Assembly: GCA_965153455.1 (NCBI GenBank)
Contig: OZ234497.1
Coordinates: forward strand, 7,068,001-7,132,000
From: Sphagnum compactum
Lineage: Eukaryota > Bryophyta > Sphagnopsida > Sphagnales
DNA: 64,000 nucleotides
Reading direction: 5' to 3'
Shown here: positions 24,861 to 38,071 of the stretch, in pieces
Numbering within the stretch: position 1 is the stretch's first letter
How the letters are laid out: every line of letters begins with the position of its first letter
Notes under the pieces: generated by a model
The model's database searches: none
The model's input: only the letters and a program-made list of their open reading frames with translations
Told to the model about the DNA's origin: nothing
Position numbers and translations under genes: made by a program

Positions 24861-27800
24861 AAATTGATTTATCCAAAATAACACTTTGTTCAAGTTGAAC
24901 AAGGTGGCAAAAAGAGCAAAAGGGACATATTTTTCATTAATTTTTCTAATTTTTTTTAATTTCTTATAGTGAGAATTTATTTTTGGAAAAAAAAAAGGCT
25001 TTGATTTTGAGTAACTCAATTTGAAACTAACTATTAACTACCTAGGTTTTAATTTTAGATTTCTTTTCTTAAACCAATTTTAATTTTTTAAAATAATGAT
25101 GATTAATTAGACTAAATTTTAGTTCAATTCTTATTAACTAGAGTTGGAAACTAGCCAAGTGGGATAACCACTTAACATTGGTCCCAACTACTTTCTTGAT
25201 TTTGATAAATGTTTTAAAATTCCAATTATTAAAAAAAATCATTTATTTGTCTTATTATTCATGAAGTTAATATGCACATCATTATAAATCTTTCAATCCA
25301 AGAAACACCAATTGGCCCATGTAACCATATGCTACAACAAAAACTTTAAAAACTATTTTCTATATTTTCAATAGGCCCATATTTGGGAACATTATGTTTA
25401 TGATCCTAGGGGATTATCTGACCAAGCACCCACCTCTACACCATCCATTGGAAACACATGATGATTTATGACAAATGTCAGGTAGGTATTGGTCACGAAA
25501 AGGAGTGGGTACCTTGTCAATTTCTAGGTTGGTTCTTTACACAAGAATCAATAGATTTATGCCCACCAATTTTCACCAGATTGATAATCAACCTTTGGAA
25601 AATTGTCTCTTTTTAATATTCATAAAAAAACTAATAGTTGAATAGGATAAAAAGGAATACCTAGGTTTAGTTCTTAAGCTAGCAATCTAAATGGGGATTG
25701 ATACTTACATGGAAAAAATTAATTTTTTGATGTTTCTAATCATTAGAAATTTTAAAACAGTTTCAAGAATGTAACAAATGTTTTTTTTCCTTTTAAACTT
25801 TTTGGTTATGAGCACAAGTTTGAAACACGTTTTGGGATTTTCCATGGGAAATGATTTTCTAAGATAATTTTGATGGTATTTTATTTGATTCTTTATTAGG
25901 TAATTAAAAGAGGAATTATAATTTAATTATGAAATTTCAAATTTCATGAACATGATTATTAAAAAGGCCACAACAATTAGGAATATAAATTTGTAGTAAT
26001 TCCCACCTTTTTTATTCCAATCAAAATTTAAAGCCATATGCTTTGGCATGCAATAGATAAACATGATGAAAAAATATATATAATTGTGAAATGGAAAGGG
26101 CCTTTAGGAATATTATTTGACCAATTTTGGTTCCTAAGCCATTTTGTGAAGTGCTTCCTAATGATACCATCCAAGGATGAATTTGCCCTCCTACTCCTTC
26201 AATTCTTAACATATTTTGAGTTTCAGGCTATCTGTATTTGCTCTTGTTCTTAATCCATTGTTTTTATTTTGAGTTTGGTTCCTTTGCTAGTACTTCCGAC
26301 TTTGTCTTTGTGCAAGTTTGGGAACTATTGGAACATTGCCCATCTTTGACCTTCAAGCTTCACATTTTAAATTGATAAATTGCAACATTTTTTTTTGTTT
26401 CGTTTGTTTATTTAATTGTTTGCATATCGTTGTTTAGTTGGCTTTGGGTCCAAACATGTTAATAGGAGTCATTTACCTCCATGAATTCATCATTAAAAAT
26501 AGAATATGCTTCAAATCATGATTTATAGATTGTCTTTTAAATTGTTTTAATTCTTATGACCCAAAAATATGTTGCATTATACTATAATGTAAAGGCATAC
26601 ATTAAACATTTCTTGTCAAAATGTCATTTTCAAATAATTTTAGATATTTTAAATAGTCATTTAAGTAGTGAAAAAAATTGATTATACTTAGTCTTTTTTT
26701 CAACTGTTGGATGAAACATCATGGGCACTTTTCATTTGATGTTCATTGAAACATGTGACACTTAAATGTTTTAAAGGATCAAAGTTTTGTTATAATGCAT
26801 GAACTTTCTATGACATGGGGGTTATATTGCAATTTTGGGAATAGAAAATGGGTGGTGACAAGGATGTCCAAGTTTAATTTTTATCTACAATTTGAATGGA
26901 AACCAAAATTAGAAAGCTACAACCAAAAGCCAATTTGTGGTGGGCATTGTGTGAGAGCAATGAACAGAAGGGCTAAGAACTTGTGACTTATGCAAAATTT
27001 AAATGTCAAATGTAGTTACAAGATTGAACAACACACATGAATTCACATCTCAAGGGGGTTGAACCCCAATCTAGTTTTGGGTTCTCCCCAATTAGAGTAA
27101 GAATAGGGTTCGCACAAAATGAACAACATTTCTATGTTTGTTCTATCATCTACCTATTAATTCATCCCAATGTCAAAAGGCTTTTCTTATAAGAATCCCC
27201 CTATAGATGTTAATAACCCAACCAACCATAGCTCACCAAAGCTTTGTGTGTCTACAAATGTTAGACCAAACCTATTAGCCCCCATCCCATAAACAATTCC
27301 ATGAACTTGCACTTAATGGCATCAAAGAAAATAAGGCAATAGGGTGAAAATATAGTTAGGGTGATTATTTGGATTGTCATAATCATAATCTTTCTAGATT
27401 ATAAACAAACTTAAAATCTAAAACCATATTCAACATTAACATTGTCAAATTATCCATGTTACAATAGGCTTTAATGGGAATTATATTAAAATATATGGAT
27501 GATTTTTATAAAAAAATAGTGAACTCAAAATGGACTTTTGAAATGATGGCATTAAGTTTGTCATGTAAACATAATGAAAAATGTGAATTCAAAAAAAATC
27601 ATAATAATGTCAAATAAAAATTGAAAAGTACACCACCATCAAATGAAAATTTGAAGAACAAAATGCATATTGAAAAAATCTCAATATTTTTTTGATTTTT
27701 GGAATTTTAAAATGCCATACTTTTGTCAGTTTATATCATTTATAGTTCATTTCACATTGAAATATTCAAACTTTTACATATTTTGAGCCAATTGCATGTC

Positions 27801-28799
27801 TAATGATATTTAGAGAGTGGTTTACCAATATTGTTGGTCAAAAGCATAGGGGATATTTAAAAATATATAATTTGAAAATTATTATGATTGAATGAATTTT
27901 AGCTAATGTAAAATTCAGAGCTTCAAAATGTCAAAAGTGAATCACCTAACCATGTTTTTGCCCAACAAAGAATCCACCTTTGTTATTTTGAAAACAATTT
28001 GGAGGATATATCTCCTCAAAGTTGTTGAAAAAAAATCAACCAATATAGGTGCCCCTTCAAAATAAACATAAGAAGCACGTTAATTTTTTTCCATGATTTG
28101 GATGATGAAAAGTTTAGTTCCACCCTAATGATCCTAAGGTTGATTGTAAATCACTAGGTTATTTATCAAAATATAATGGAAGAACTAGAATTAATGATTT
28201 TTTAAAAAGAAAATAAAACACCCAACATTGGTTATGACCTATGATGCAATTGTGGATGACCTACAAATAGGTTACCATAGTTCCATCTTGGCAACCTATT
28301 GTCTAAACCCTCCTACTTCCACCTCACACTACTAGGTAACCAATATTACTTTGTATATGTGAGTGGGTAAATATCATAGGTAATTAGGTATGCAATGTGA
28401 AAGTGATTACTATGAGGTTAAGAAACATAGCACAACAACACATTTTGGGTTTTATGATTAGCCTTTACAACTACATAATAGTTAAAAAGGACATATGCAA
28501 CTACTGACTAGTGAGTTGTTAAACCCATGTTGTTCACCCATTTAGTCACAAATGATGTTTAGTTGCAAAGCCCAGTCGTTTTAACAACTAGGATTTAAAA
28601 TTTTTTTTATAATAATGAAATTCCATGTCATCATTAATTTTGGTATGATGTGTAAAGTGCATGTTATTTCAATTTAATCGTTTTATTTGACTAAGTGTTA
28701 CAAAAGATGCCTTGATGGATCGATGACATGTGTCAAAAATCTATAAACACATTATGAGTCATTGCACATGATCAAAAGTCAACCTAGTTTAGCCCATGT
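24861..28799. other. Long AT-rich spacer
   Basis: No supported gene. One + strand frame at 26795-26986 and one near 26038-26253 are intact for about 60-70 codons but show no domain or typical composition. The stretch is dominated by A/T-rich words such as AAAATTTCAAA that recur without a clear period. Confidence 0.55.
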
Positions 28800-29400
28800 A
28801 CTTAGTGTAACCAAAAGTCAACCTAACTTAATCTAGCTAGGCTAGCTACCTATGTTAGGCAACTTAGGCAACCTAACCTAGCTTAGGTGGCGTAGATTAA
28901 AAACAAATGTAAAATTCCTAACCCAAGAAGCCTAGATTAGGCTACCTAACCTAAGCCAAGTGGCTTAGGTATCATACGTTGCAAGAATGAGGACTTGAAC
29001 CACTCACCTTCACTTTGGTGTTGAAGTCTTCATCCATTGCACTACCACGTCTTTTTATACTAATTGCAATTAACACGAAGTTATAAAGCTCAAAATTTTT
29101 AGCATTGAATTAACTTTGGCCACCCTAGGTTGACCTAGGTCATTCTACCTATTACCTATTAACCTAACTTAGACCTAAACCTCCCTAGGTTGACTTGACA
29201 AAAAACCTAAAGCTAAAAATCGGTGCAAGCCTACTTAGGTTAACCTTTAGTAGGGTAACCTATTTTAAGTATATTAAACATATTAAATGTAGTAAATTTT
29301 TTATGTCTAAGTAAGTAACTTACGAGGTAGTCTATATTATGAAGTAGGTTTTTACTAAGTAGCTTAGATACATAGGTTAACTTAATAGGTATGCTAACCT
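28800..29400. repeat. CCTAGG/TAGGT-rich island
   Basis: Same type as at 20385-20705: CTAGCTAGGCTAGC, CCTAACCTAGC, AGGTTGACC and TAGGTTAACC words on both strands. A short non-repeat interval (about 28980-29090) divides it into two parts. Confidence 0.75.
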
Positions 29401-29559
29401 AAATTAATGTGTTAAGTAGTTAAAAATTCAAGGAGTTTTGTGTCACCTTTTTCAAAATGACTATTAATATTATAGTCATAATTACAAGTTAACAATTATA
29501 AATTATTTAGTGCACATACACATGCATGTGAATTCATGACTTCAAAAACTTCATGGCAC

Positions 29560-29890
29560 AAAAAAAAATAATGGCATGCCATGACAAATATTGGTGCCAA
29601 AAATTCAAAACACAAAAACTTATGGTGTCATAAAAAATCATGGATTGCCGTGAAAAATTGTGACACTTTGTTGCCAAATGGCATGCCATGTCATCATCAC
29701 ATGGAAGACCGAATTGTTATTAATCGCAAAGGAAAAAAATATTTTTTATTAGCTAATAAATGAAAATAATTCATTAAATCAATGACATGATCATGATGTG
29801 AAGTTAGTGTCACAAGTCATGAGGTATTGTGACTATTAATCAACTTCATTGCCACGTGGCATGCCATGTCAACATCAGAAGACCATAAGT
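29560..29890. repeat. GGCATGCCATG-bearing degenerate tandem
   Basis: The near-palindromic word GGCATGCCATG occurs at about 29573, 29682 and 29858. The last two are followed by similar DNA (GTCATCATCACATGGAAGAC versus GTCAACATCAGAAGACC), then a GTTATTA word, suggesting a unit of about 175-185 bp. Moderately degenerate, non-coding. Confidence 0.5.
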
Positions 29891-29989
29891 TATTATTCAC
29901 TAAAAGTTGCAAGAATCAATGGAATTTTGTTATTACTTAGTTTTGGATGATAAAAAATATACATTAAAAGGGTGCGGATGAGTTTAAAT

Positions 29990-30745
29990 GAGCCAAAATT
30001 GATGTTAGAACGTCAACTTTTCTACAATTCTTGTTGCATTTGTTTATGTGGTGCCATGTTATAGCATGTGAATCATGGAAAGTTATGCTTAGTGAATAAT
30101 ATGGATATTGAAAAATTTAAAATGAATAAAAAAAAATTTCAATATCAAAGTTTGGTTTGAATAAACTTTGTTTAACAACTTCATTCAATGACACTACTTT
30201 CATAAAAGGTCCTTAATTTTCATAATACAATTTATTTCATCCTTAATTTTTTATAAATAATAATAGGGTATTATTAGACACATTTAAAAAGCACTCAAAT
30301 TTTCATTTAAATTTTTTTTTGTGTTGATCAAAAATTCAGTTTTAAAAAAGCTCACAAGTCCTTTTCGACATGTAAATGTGATGCAATGTAAATGTTGTTT
30401 AATGAAAATTTGTAGCTTATAACATAAAAAATAATCTTGAAAGTGTTAACATGTTTTGGTATGATTTGAAATTATGACAAATTTTCAAGACGAAACACAA
30501 AATCTAGCAAAATCTATGCATTTTCAAAAATTCATATTTCTCCAAATTTGATTGTAAAAAAACATATGACATATTGGGGCAACTATAAATACAATATACA
30601 AAAATTTCAAAACATTTCATTCGAAAATTCCTCTTGAGGAAAACATGTTTTTTGAGAAAAAGGACCCCAAAAAAGATAATAGTCCTAAATGCAAAGTAAA
30701 CACATTGGTTCGTTATATGTTGTTTGGGCCCAAAAATGCAATCTT
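29990..30745 (+). repeat. AT-rich dispersed family, copy 3
   Basis: Ordered anchors: GATGCAATGTAAATGTTG, TTTGTAGCTTATAACATAAA, TTTTGGTATGATTTGAAATT, CGAAACACAAAATCT, ATTGGGGCAACTATAAAT, CATTTCATTCGAAAATTCCT and GTAAACACATTGGTTCG. Copies 2 and 3 also share the TTTTGGTATGATT word. Too diverged to date by eye. Confidence 0.7.
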
Positions 30746-31099
30746 GAAAATTTGATATTTGTGTAAAACCATCAAATCATGATATCGATTATAATCACAA
30801 AACCACAATGCCACATGGCACCACAATGTCCTTTACAACTACGCATTCATTAACATGAACTTGTAATTCCAATTGTAGTTAAAAAAAACAATAGTCGTTT
30901 TATTAACCAGTTGTAAAACCCAAGATGTGTTGTTGTGTAGGCAAGGCATTTAATAAGTGGTACATAGGTATGCTTACACATGGATGGATAATTATAGAAC
31001 TAACCATTATGGTTACTGGGACATGAATACCATAAGATTTAAGGAAAAAAAAACTTTTGTTGATCTTACATGGTGCACTAATGGGTGTAGACTTGGATG

Positions 31100-32895
31100 A
31101 AAGATATCATTTGGGTCAAAGCAAAATAAAGTAGACAGAAAAAATAGACGTTTCCCCTTCAACCTTCTGTTGCTCAAATTAAGTGAAAGTATGTGTCAAG
31201 TAGTATTAGTTTGCTCTATTAAGTTTATATGAATCTAATTCTAAATGAACTAAAAACAAATGAATTTAAAAAGTAGATAAAAAGTACATTTGAAACTGAT
31301 TGAAAAATATGTGTTCAAACCTACTTTTTGGTTAGAAAAATTATTGAAATTGATATGTAATAAGTTGGGAAATGAAGATCAACATATGTTTTAGCAAGTC
31401 TTTGAAAAAAAATCTGTTCCTTTTTGTAAGAACCTACTTTCACATACTTGAAACCAAAAGCCCATAGTGAAAAGTAGACGTCAAAAGCTACTTGTATTTT
31501 GAAAATTACTTAAAACCTACTTTTACAATTTGAAAAATGAAAATCAATGCACATTAGTGTAAAAATATAATATATTTAATCATTGAATTGAAAACATTCA
31601 ATGCTCCACAATTCTATAATGGGTTTTGTTGCTATTTTTAATCTAATTGGTCCAGTTTTGACAAGGTAATCAAGTTGTTCACTTTATCTTGCTTACACCC
31701 ATTTGTAAGACACTTTAAGCTTAAAATTGAGATATTGAGTGTATTTGCTATTTTTGAAAACATGATTATGTTGGGCAAGCATTGAACAAAAACAACAAAT
31801 TCAGTGAAGTAGTAGGTTTAACAATGTGGCAAAACAAATACCTTGCAACTAAAACTTGTTTTTTGAATCTTGATTGTACCCCAATTATCGTAAATGTTGC
31901 AACTATCACATTAGGGGAAAAAATCAAAATTTGTGGCTAATGTTCGCAATTGTTTTTTAGTTGTGAAAGTGACATTTTATGATCAATTATCCTTTAATCT
32001 TGCACAACAAGTTGCACGCAACAACCAATTGCAAGTGACATGATTTTATGATGACATCACACAGATTTAGATGAAGTCCAAAGTTAATGTACATGGTCTC
32101 ATTTGATGGGTGGATTGTATACATATTATTTATTAGGTGGGTCAAAATAAAATAAATTATATAGAAAAAGTAGATGTTTGCACTTAAACCATATGTCACA
32201 TATAACTACAAAAAAGTAGGATTAAAATAGGTGAAAATATATGTGAAGTAACATTCATTTGTTGTATTAAGTTTATAAAAGTATAGTTCCCAAAACATAA
32301 AATATAATTGAATTTCAAAAGTAGATGAAAAATATATTTGAAACTAATTGGTTTATATGTGTTCACACCTACTTTTTCATTAAGAAAATAATCAAATAGA
32401 TATGTATTAATTTATGATATGAAAATCATCATCTATTTTAGCAAGCCATCAATTTTTTTTTTCTATTTTCATTTTATTAAACCCTATTTGACACCTACTT
32501 GAAACAAAAAGCCCATGTTCAAAAGTAGACATCAAAAGCTATTTATTTTTCAAAAAACCTACTTGAAACCTATTTTTATAAGTTGAAATTTGAAAATTAA
32601 TCCACATTAGTGTAAAAACATTTTATCTTTTATCATTCATGCAAAAACATTAAATGTTTCACAATTTTATGATGACTTAACTGTTATTTAAAATCAACTT
32701 ATTACAATTTTAACAAGCTAAAAAAGTTGTTCACTTTATCTTGCTTACACCCAAAACATTCTTACCTTAAATTATCATTCAAGCAAAAACATTAAATGTT
32801 TCACAATTTTATGATCACTTTAAGTATTATTCAAAATCTACTTGTTGTAGTTTTAACAAGGTAAAAAAGTTTTTCATTTTATCTTGCTTACACTT
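31100..32895 (+). repeat. Direct duplication of about 1 kb with triplicated tail
   Basis: Copy A (about 31120-31700) and copy B (about 32135-32753) align along their length: TGGGTCAAA, AAAATA or AAGTAGACGTTT or AAAAAGTAGATGTTTG, ATTAAGTTTAT, TATGTGTTCA.ACCTACTTTTT, TTTTAGCAAG, ACTTGAAACCAAAAGCCCAT or its near match, AAAAGTAGAC.TCAAAAGCTA, CACATTAGTGTAAAAA and TTCACTTTATCTTGCTTACA. The last 140 bp or so occur a third time at about 32760-32895, including GCAAAAACATTAAATGTTTC. No coding frame is conserved. Confidence 0.8.
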
Positions 32896-32984
32896 GGATA
32901 GCTTTTTATGCCTATAATGTGACTATTTTGGTGACTTTAAAAAAAACTTCATGGTGCACAAATAGTAATATTTTGAAAATATGG

Positions 32985-33240
32985 TAATCTAAATAGGTAG
33001 TAATGTAGGTGAGTAGATTTAGCTAGGTAAGTAGGCCTAGGTAGGTAGGTAGCATATGTAAATAAACATTCCTATTTTACGTTGGGTAAATTAACTTTTA
33101 GAGTCAAGCCTTTTGATTGGTTCATCACAAATGACATTTTCTTTTTACTATTATTTATGCTTTTTGAATGTCTATAGTACACCTTTTTATACAGTTCACA
33201 AAATTGAAATGAAAAACAAAGCATATGGGTAAAACTTTTT
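32985..33240 (+). repeat. TAGG island plus conserved downstream module, copy 1
   Basis: A TAGGTAGGTAGG stretch (32990-33060) is followed by a module also found after the TAGG island at 60510-60590: TTGGTTCATCACAAATGACATT here versus TTGGCTCATCACAAGTAATATT there, then a CAGTTCACAAAATTGAAA word here and AGTTTACAAAATTAAAC there. The link shows that at least some TAGG islands belong to a larger dispersed element. Confidence 0.65.
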
Positions 33241-33540
33241 AGTTGCAATTACTACCTACTACATATTAGATCAACTATTAATTATTACCTAAAAATTGTT
33301 AACAACTACTAACTACCACATATTACCTACTATTTAATTATGTAATTATACCCACTGAATTTAGTTTAAATTATTATCTGCCACAACTTAATTTATTACC
33401 TATCTACTTACCTATTTATTATATTAAAAATGATTTTCATGACTACACTCATACGAGTACACATTCAAATAGGACCAATCATTTATATCATTTTAACATA
33501 AGTGGCTACAAAAATGGCATAAACGAGTTTGATTTGACTA

Positions 33541-34325
33541 TTGACGCACCCCCAAGCTCGTTGATGGATTCAACTATGAGTCCAAAGTGAAAACAACAGA
33601 AGGATAATGAATTGGGGCACGTTCCTTGGCTCGTAGCACTTCGAGGGTAGAGGGGCGTGTTGGAGCTCCAGGATGGGGACTAGGATGAGTGACAAGCAGG
33701 TCAATTATTCACACTGACCTGCACAAACCAAACAACAAGTTGGTTAATGCACAGTTAGAGCACTTTTGATGCACGAACGAGCCACGAGCAAACATGGACT
33801 CACAAGACTCACCACGGCCCGGACTTGGGGGAAGCCACCACCTTCCCCCTTATAGTATTATTTGTGCTTGACCACGAGGCCAACATCCAAATGTCATTTT
33901 GTCCCCCGAAATTCTCGAAATTGTGACTCCTGCGACTTTGGAGGCCCATAACTTTTTGTGCAAAACTCTGATTGAGGTGAGGTCTAAAGCAAAATTGTAG
34001 CCCTCGTCGAGAACTTTCCAAGAGTATGTGGCACACCACTGCACGTATGTAAATCAGGGCGATTCTCGACTTTTAGTGATCGGGAGTCAATTTGATAATT
34101 TGACTCCCGGCCCTTCTTTTGGCCATAACTCGTGTTTTAAGTACTCGAATGGGTCATGCAAGCCCATTTTAAACATTTAAGTTCCAAGAGCTTTCCAATA
34201 ATATAAAGAACTTTTCAATCCAATAAGTTTTGACCCCTCTAATTGTTCTTTGAAAATTCGGGAGTCCATCGGGATTCCAACTCCCAAAGTGGGAGCTCAC
34301 TTGGGAGTGTGAATGCATACCTTAT
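33541..34325. mobile_element. LTR-like GC-richer insertion, boundaries uncertain
   Basis: This block starts TTGACGCACCCCCAAGCTCG and is richer in G+C than both flanks. TGACGC..CCCCAAG starts are typical of some plant Ty3-type LTRs, and the wording CCATAACTCGTGTTTTAAG and CATAACTTTTTGTGCAAAAC fits degenerate LTR DNA, so a solo LTR is one reading. I could not find a matching second LTR, a primer-binding site or a convincing target duplication, and there is no gag or pol frame. A 10-bp hairpin (34081-34109) lies inside. Confidence 0.35.
34081..34109. repeat. 10-bp stem hairpin
   Basis: CGGGAGTCAA (34081-34090) and TTGACTCCCG (34100-34109) are perfect complements around a 9-base AT-rich loop. 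The word GGGAGTC recurs near 34261, and GGGAG or CTCCC several times to 34312, without pairing as cleanly. It is not followed by a T run and there is no gene next to it, so I do not call it a terminator. Confidence 0.7.
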
Positions 34326-35466
34326 ATTAGTTTATATATTAATTATGAAAATAAACATAATCTTATTATAAAATTAATTAAATTTTAATTTTTACCCAAC
34401 AACCAATATGTGGACCCTAGATTTTGACTTATGTGGTTTTCAATTACAAAAAAAAGGTCGTCCTTCCCAAGCTTTACATTTGTGGTAAATGAGGTAACAA
34501 ATGGGCCTTTTGCATCATTCACACTAGCCATTTTTTTGGGTGCAAAATTTTGCATTGTTGCACAAAATTGAACTGTTCTCATCACAAATTCAATGATGTT
34601 TTAAAAACTTTGAAAACAAATTCAGAAAATATTTAAAAATCATCAGGTTTCTACACATGCTTCAAGTATTACTAGATAGTTGAAAATATATAAGGATATA
34701 AAAATAAAATTCCTTTTATATATTTTGATAGGCAAATTCGGCCATATTGGCTAATACACGATTGTCATCACCTTTGCTACATCAAAAAATTGGAAAATAA
34801 AATAAGATAAAAATTGAGTCCCTCACACATTGTTGTAATTATTGGTCTATGGAGTTAAGACATCAAATTTTGCCATGGTTTGCTTATGAGGTGATATAGT
34901 GTTTTGCCACAGTGCTCAATTCTCCAAAAAACTCAAAACACTGGTGATATATTCAGATTGGGGCTGCCGGGCCGGCCCTCATTTTTCCACAAAATTAATT
35001 ATTTTGACAAGATCTACCTATATAATTAGTCAAAGATACAATATCACTTGAAATGAAAGCAAGCACCTTCAAAAGGTTCTTAAAAAATCTCAATTTTTTT
35101 TTTCAACCGCCCGATATTTTTCAAATGGGTTATCTTCGATATCATACGAGCTGGATGCGTGAAATTAACTGGTGGATCTTTGATTAGGGTTATAGAAATT
35201 GGAAACTTAGATAAATATTGATTGCCTGCCAAAATCTAACCCTAACCTTAATCCCTAACCTTAACCTAAAACTTAACTTGAGAACCATCAATCTGAAGCA
35301 CTTGTTCTGCCCTAACCACAATTCTCCCCAACTACATCAAGGACCTCTGCTGCTCTAACTAAGTCTCCAGAAACAGAAACAAAGTCTCCAGGGTTCTCCA
35401 ATAAGTTAGTTGTTGCCTATGATGATCAAGAAGCAAATCTGGGAGCTGATCAGCTTGCAGACTCCT

Positions 35467-35498
<32 letters not shown>

Positions 35499-36389
35499 TG
35501 TGTGTGTGTGTGTGTGAAGAAAAGTCAAATTATTTACAATATGTTAAGTCCTCTTGGTGACCCAATTCCTGATCAAACACTGCCACTCTTTTCCACTTAC
35601 ACACATCACACTCTATTGCAGGGCAGCAGCTGTAGAAAAGGTCAGTAGTACTGGGTAAGTAAGGAAGTAGGTAGTGGTGTGAGAAGCCCAACATCCTTCA
35701 ATAAGTGACAACTTTGTCATAGAATCCTAAAAGCCCAGTATCGATGTGTGATGCCAGTAGTACTACTCTAGGTACTGTCCTCCTTCAGCGTTCGCACAGG
35801 TTGAAAGAAATGTAACCATTCAATTGTCCTGTACTGCAGCAGCTTCCTGGCACAGCGAGACCCACTTTTTACTACTTAGCTGCCGTGAAGGAGGAAAGGA
35901 CACTGCTGTGTGTTGATGGTGCTGTCATAGTTGACTTCTTTTTGGTTATTTGTCAGTACTCAGGACCTCTCCAAATAATTCCCTGACTTCAAAGTGATGG
36001 TGGTGATGTTCAAGATAAGGATTCAATCTTTGCTACTAGTGAAGCTGTTCAGCTCAGCATTTAACTTAACTCTCTCTCCCCACCCAACTTCTTCTTTCCA
36101 CAGACAGACACACACACACACACACACATACACCACCCCTGAATTCTCAACAAAGATATAATTATTGAATGTTCACATTGTCGATTACAATAGTCAACAT
36201 CCCGACACTAGTCTGATGAGTACTCTGATGATGCAACAGACTCTATCTGTCATCATAATGACTTAAAGAGAGGCCACCTTATTCCCTAGTATGTGTGCCC
36301 ACCACCATGGTTGAGTTCACTCACTCATTTGCCTTTCAAGATAACTCCAGGCTACATATTTACATATTTCTCACTTTTTCTCACTACTT
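34326..36389. other. Intergenic spacer with microsatellites and telomere-like words
   Basis: No supported gene. 35225-35280 is rich in CTAACCCTAACC and CTTAACC words, a degenerate telomere-type motif. A compound microsatellite of GA (about 35470-35498) then GT (35498-35516) follows, and CA units lie at 36109-36128. Composition rises between 35.3 and 36.4 kb, but I find no exon with coding character. Confidence 0.55.
35470..35516. repeat. Compound (GA)n(GT)n microsatellite
   Basis: About 14 GA units pass directly into about nine GT units without interruption. Such compound tracts are length-variable in most genomes. Confidence 0.9.
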
Positions 36390-37870
36390 TTCTTTGCTGT
36401 AGTTGTCTTGAGAGATCTGCACTTTCAAGAAGTGGCTCATCATGAATGGCTCTGCCCCCTTATAGCAAGGTTTAAACTAGTGGTGGGCAGGTACCTGGAT
36501 TGGAGGGTTAGAATCAGAGGTTTTGGTTTTGGTTCATAAAAATCAAATCAAAACTGGGATCTCAGTTTTCTAAGAACTGGAACTGGAGAGATTTGTGAAG
36601 AAAAAAAGAACAAAAAAAGGACTAGAACTGGTGCTAATCAGATAGTTAATCACATGTTTAGGTTCAGATTTATTACTTGGAATGAGGTCCAATTTTTAGA
36701 ACTGAAACCAAAACCAGAACTGAGATTTTGTTTTCTTGAAGAATCAGAGACCCAAACTAGAATTGGGATTTTGTGTTTTTTAAGAACCAAATCACTCTAA
36801 TTTGTTTTTTAAAAACTGGAATGAAGGTTCTTCATACAAGTGAACAATTACTCGGGCACTGATTGAAACCAGTGTTGGCTGGGCCGAGGTTTTTCTATTT
36901 TAGAGGAACCTGGGTCCAGATCCACTGTTAAAAAAGATTTGGAGATCCATTGGGTTGGGGTTTAAAGAATATTGTCAAAAATTAAAACTTGTCCATTTTG
37001 GGGTCAGGTCCAATTTTTCAGATTACCAATTCCTGGGGCCAACAATTCTAGACTTTACAATGCTTTTTGGTTCCAGGTTCAAGACGAGGCTGATTTTAGA
37101 CCCTTGTGTGACATGACATGGCTCCGCTTGTGAGTTGTAGGCTGATTTTGGACTTTAGAGTTTTTCTTTTAAACACACACATTGAAATTATAATTTTTTT
37201 GGATTGCATAATTGAAATGATTTAAAAAAAAAATTGACCTTGAGAATAAGGGTATGTTTCTATGATCTCTCACTCGCCGATTATTTGTTCTATCCCCACT
37301 CGATTAGTCAGGGTGTTTATGTAAAGAGTTGAAACACTAGCATCACTATTGTAACAGACTTTGCACTACTCTGATGGCTCCTGCCCCACCCCCAAACTAA
37401 TATAGTTCAGAGCAACTCCCCATTAACATTCCTCCAATTTTTGGGATCAAATGAAAACTACATTATTGCCTGATGGCTCTGGCCCTGTGACAACTTCAAA
37501 CCAAAACAGTTAAAAATAAGAAATGTTCCATGAAATTCTCCCAAAACAACAAGGGAAAAGAGCACACAACTTAATCCACAATAATTCCTAAGGCACGTAT
37601 CTCAAAATGTGAGACCAAATGAAATCTACAAAGAAAAAAATTTCTCACTAATTTTGTCGCTGTAGTTATCTATTGTGTACAATCCACAAGCAGGCTCATT
37701 CCATAATGCCTCTGCCCCCTATGGCAATCAAACCACCAACTGTTCAAAATAGGAAATGTTTGCTGAAGTTCTCGCAAAGAAGAACACCTAACGAACATTC
37801 CTCAAAATGTAGAGGAACCAAATGAAAACTACAAATTTCAAATTTGCTAACTACTTTTATTGATTATTAC
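36390..37870. repeat. Degenerate repeats: GCTCTGCCCC module and GGTTC cluster
   Basis: Three or four loose copies of a module occur near 36.39-36.47, 37.37-37.55 and 37.65-37.80 kb. Each contains CTGTAGTT.TC or similar, then TGGCTC/GCCTCTGCCCC, then AAA.CAGTTAAAAATA..AAATGTT or close. Between them (36500-37130) lies a cluster dense in GGTTTTGGTT, AGAACTGGAACTGG and CCAAAACCAG words, the same low-complexity type as at 8.62, 15.17, 55.5 and 57.02 kb. Confidence 0.55.
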
Positions 37871-38071
37871 ATACATCCATTCCAATAAACCCTAAAGAAC
37901 AACTGTGTAGAACAATTAGGTTTTTTGGTTTAAAAGAAGAATGGATCCTGTAGAGAATCTTCAAGGTCAAAATAAGTAAGAGCATCTCCAGTGGTGCTCA
38001 GGATGTAAGCCTGCAAAAATGTTTCTCACATTGAAGTTTAGTTAATACTTTTTTCAACCAACTTTGTTTTT

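Noticed and set aside
34081-34109. Hairpin considered as a terminator
   Set aside because: There is no T run, no adjacent gene, and the setting is eukaryotic.
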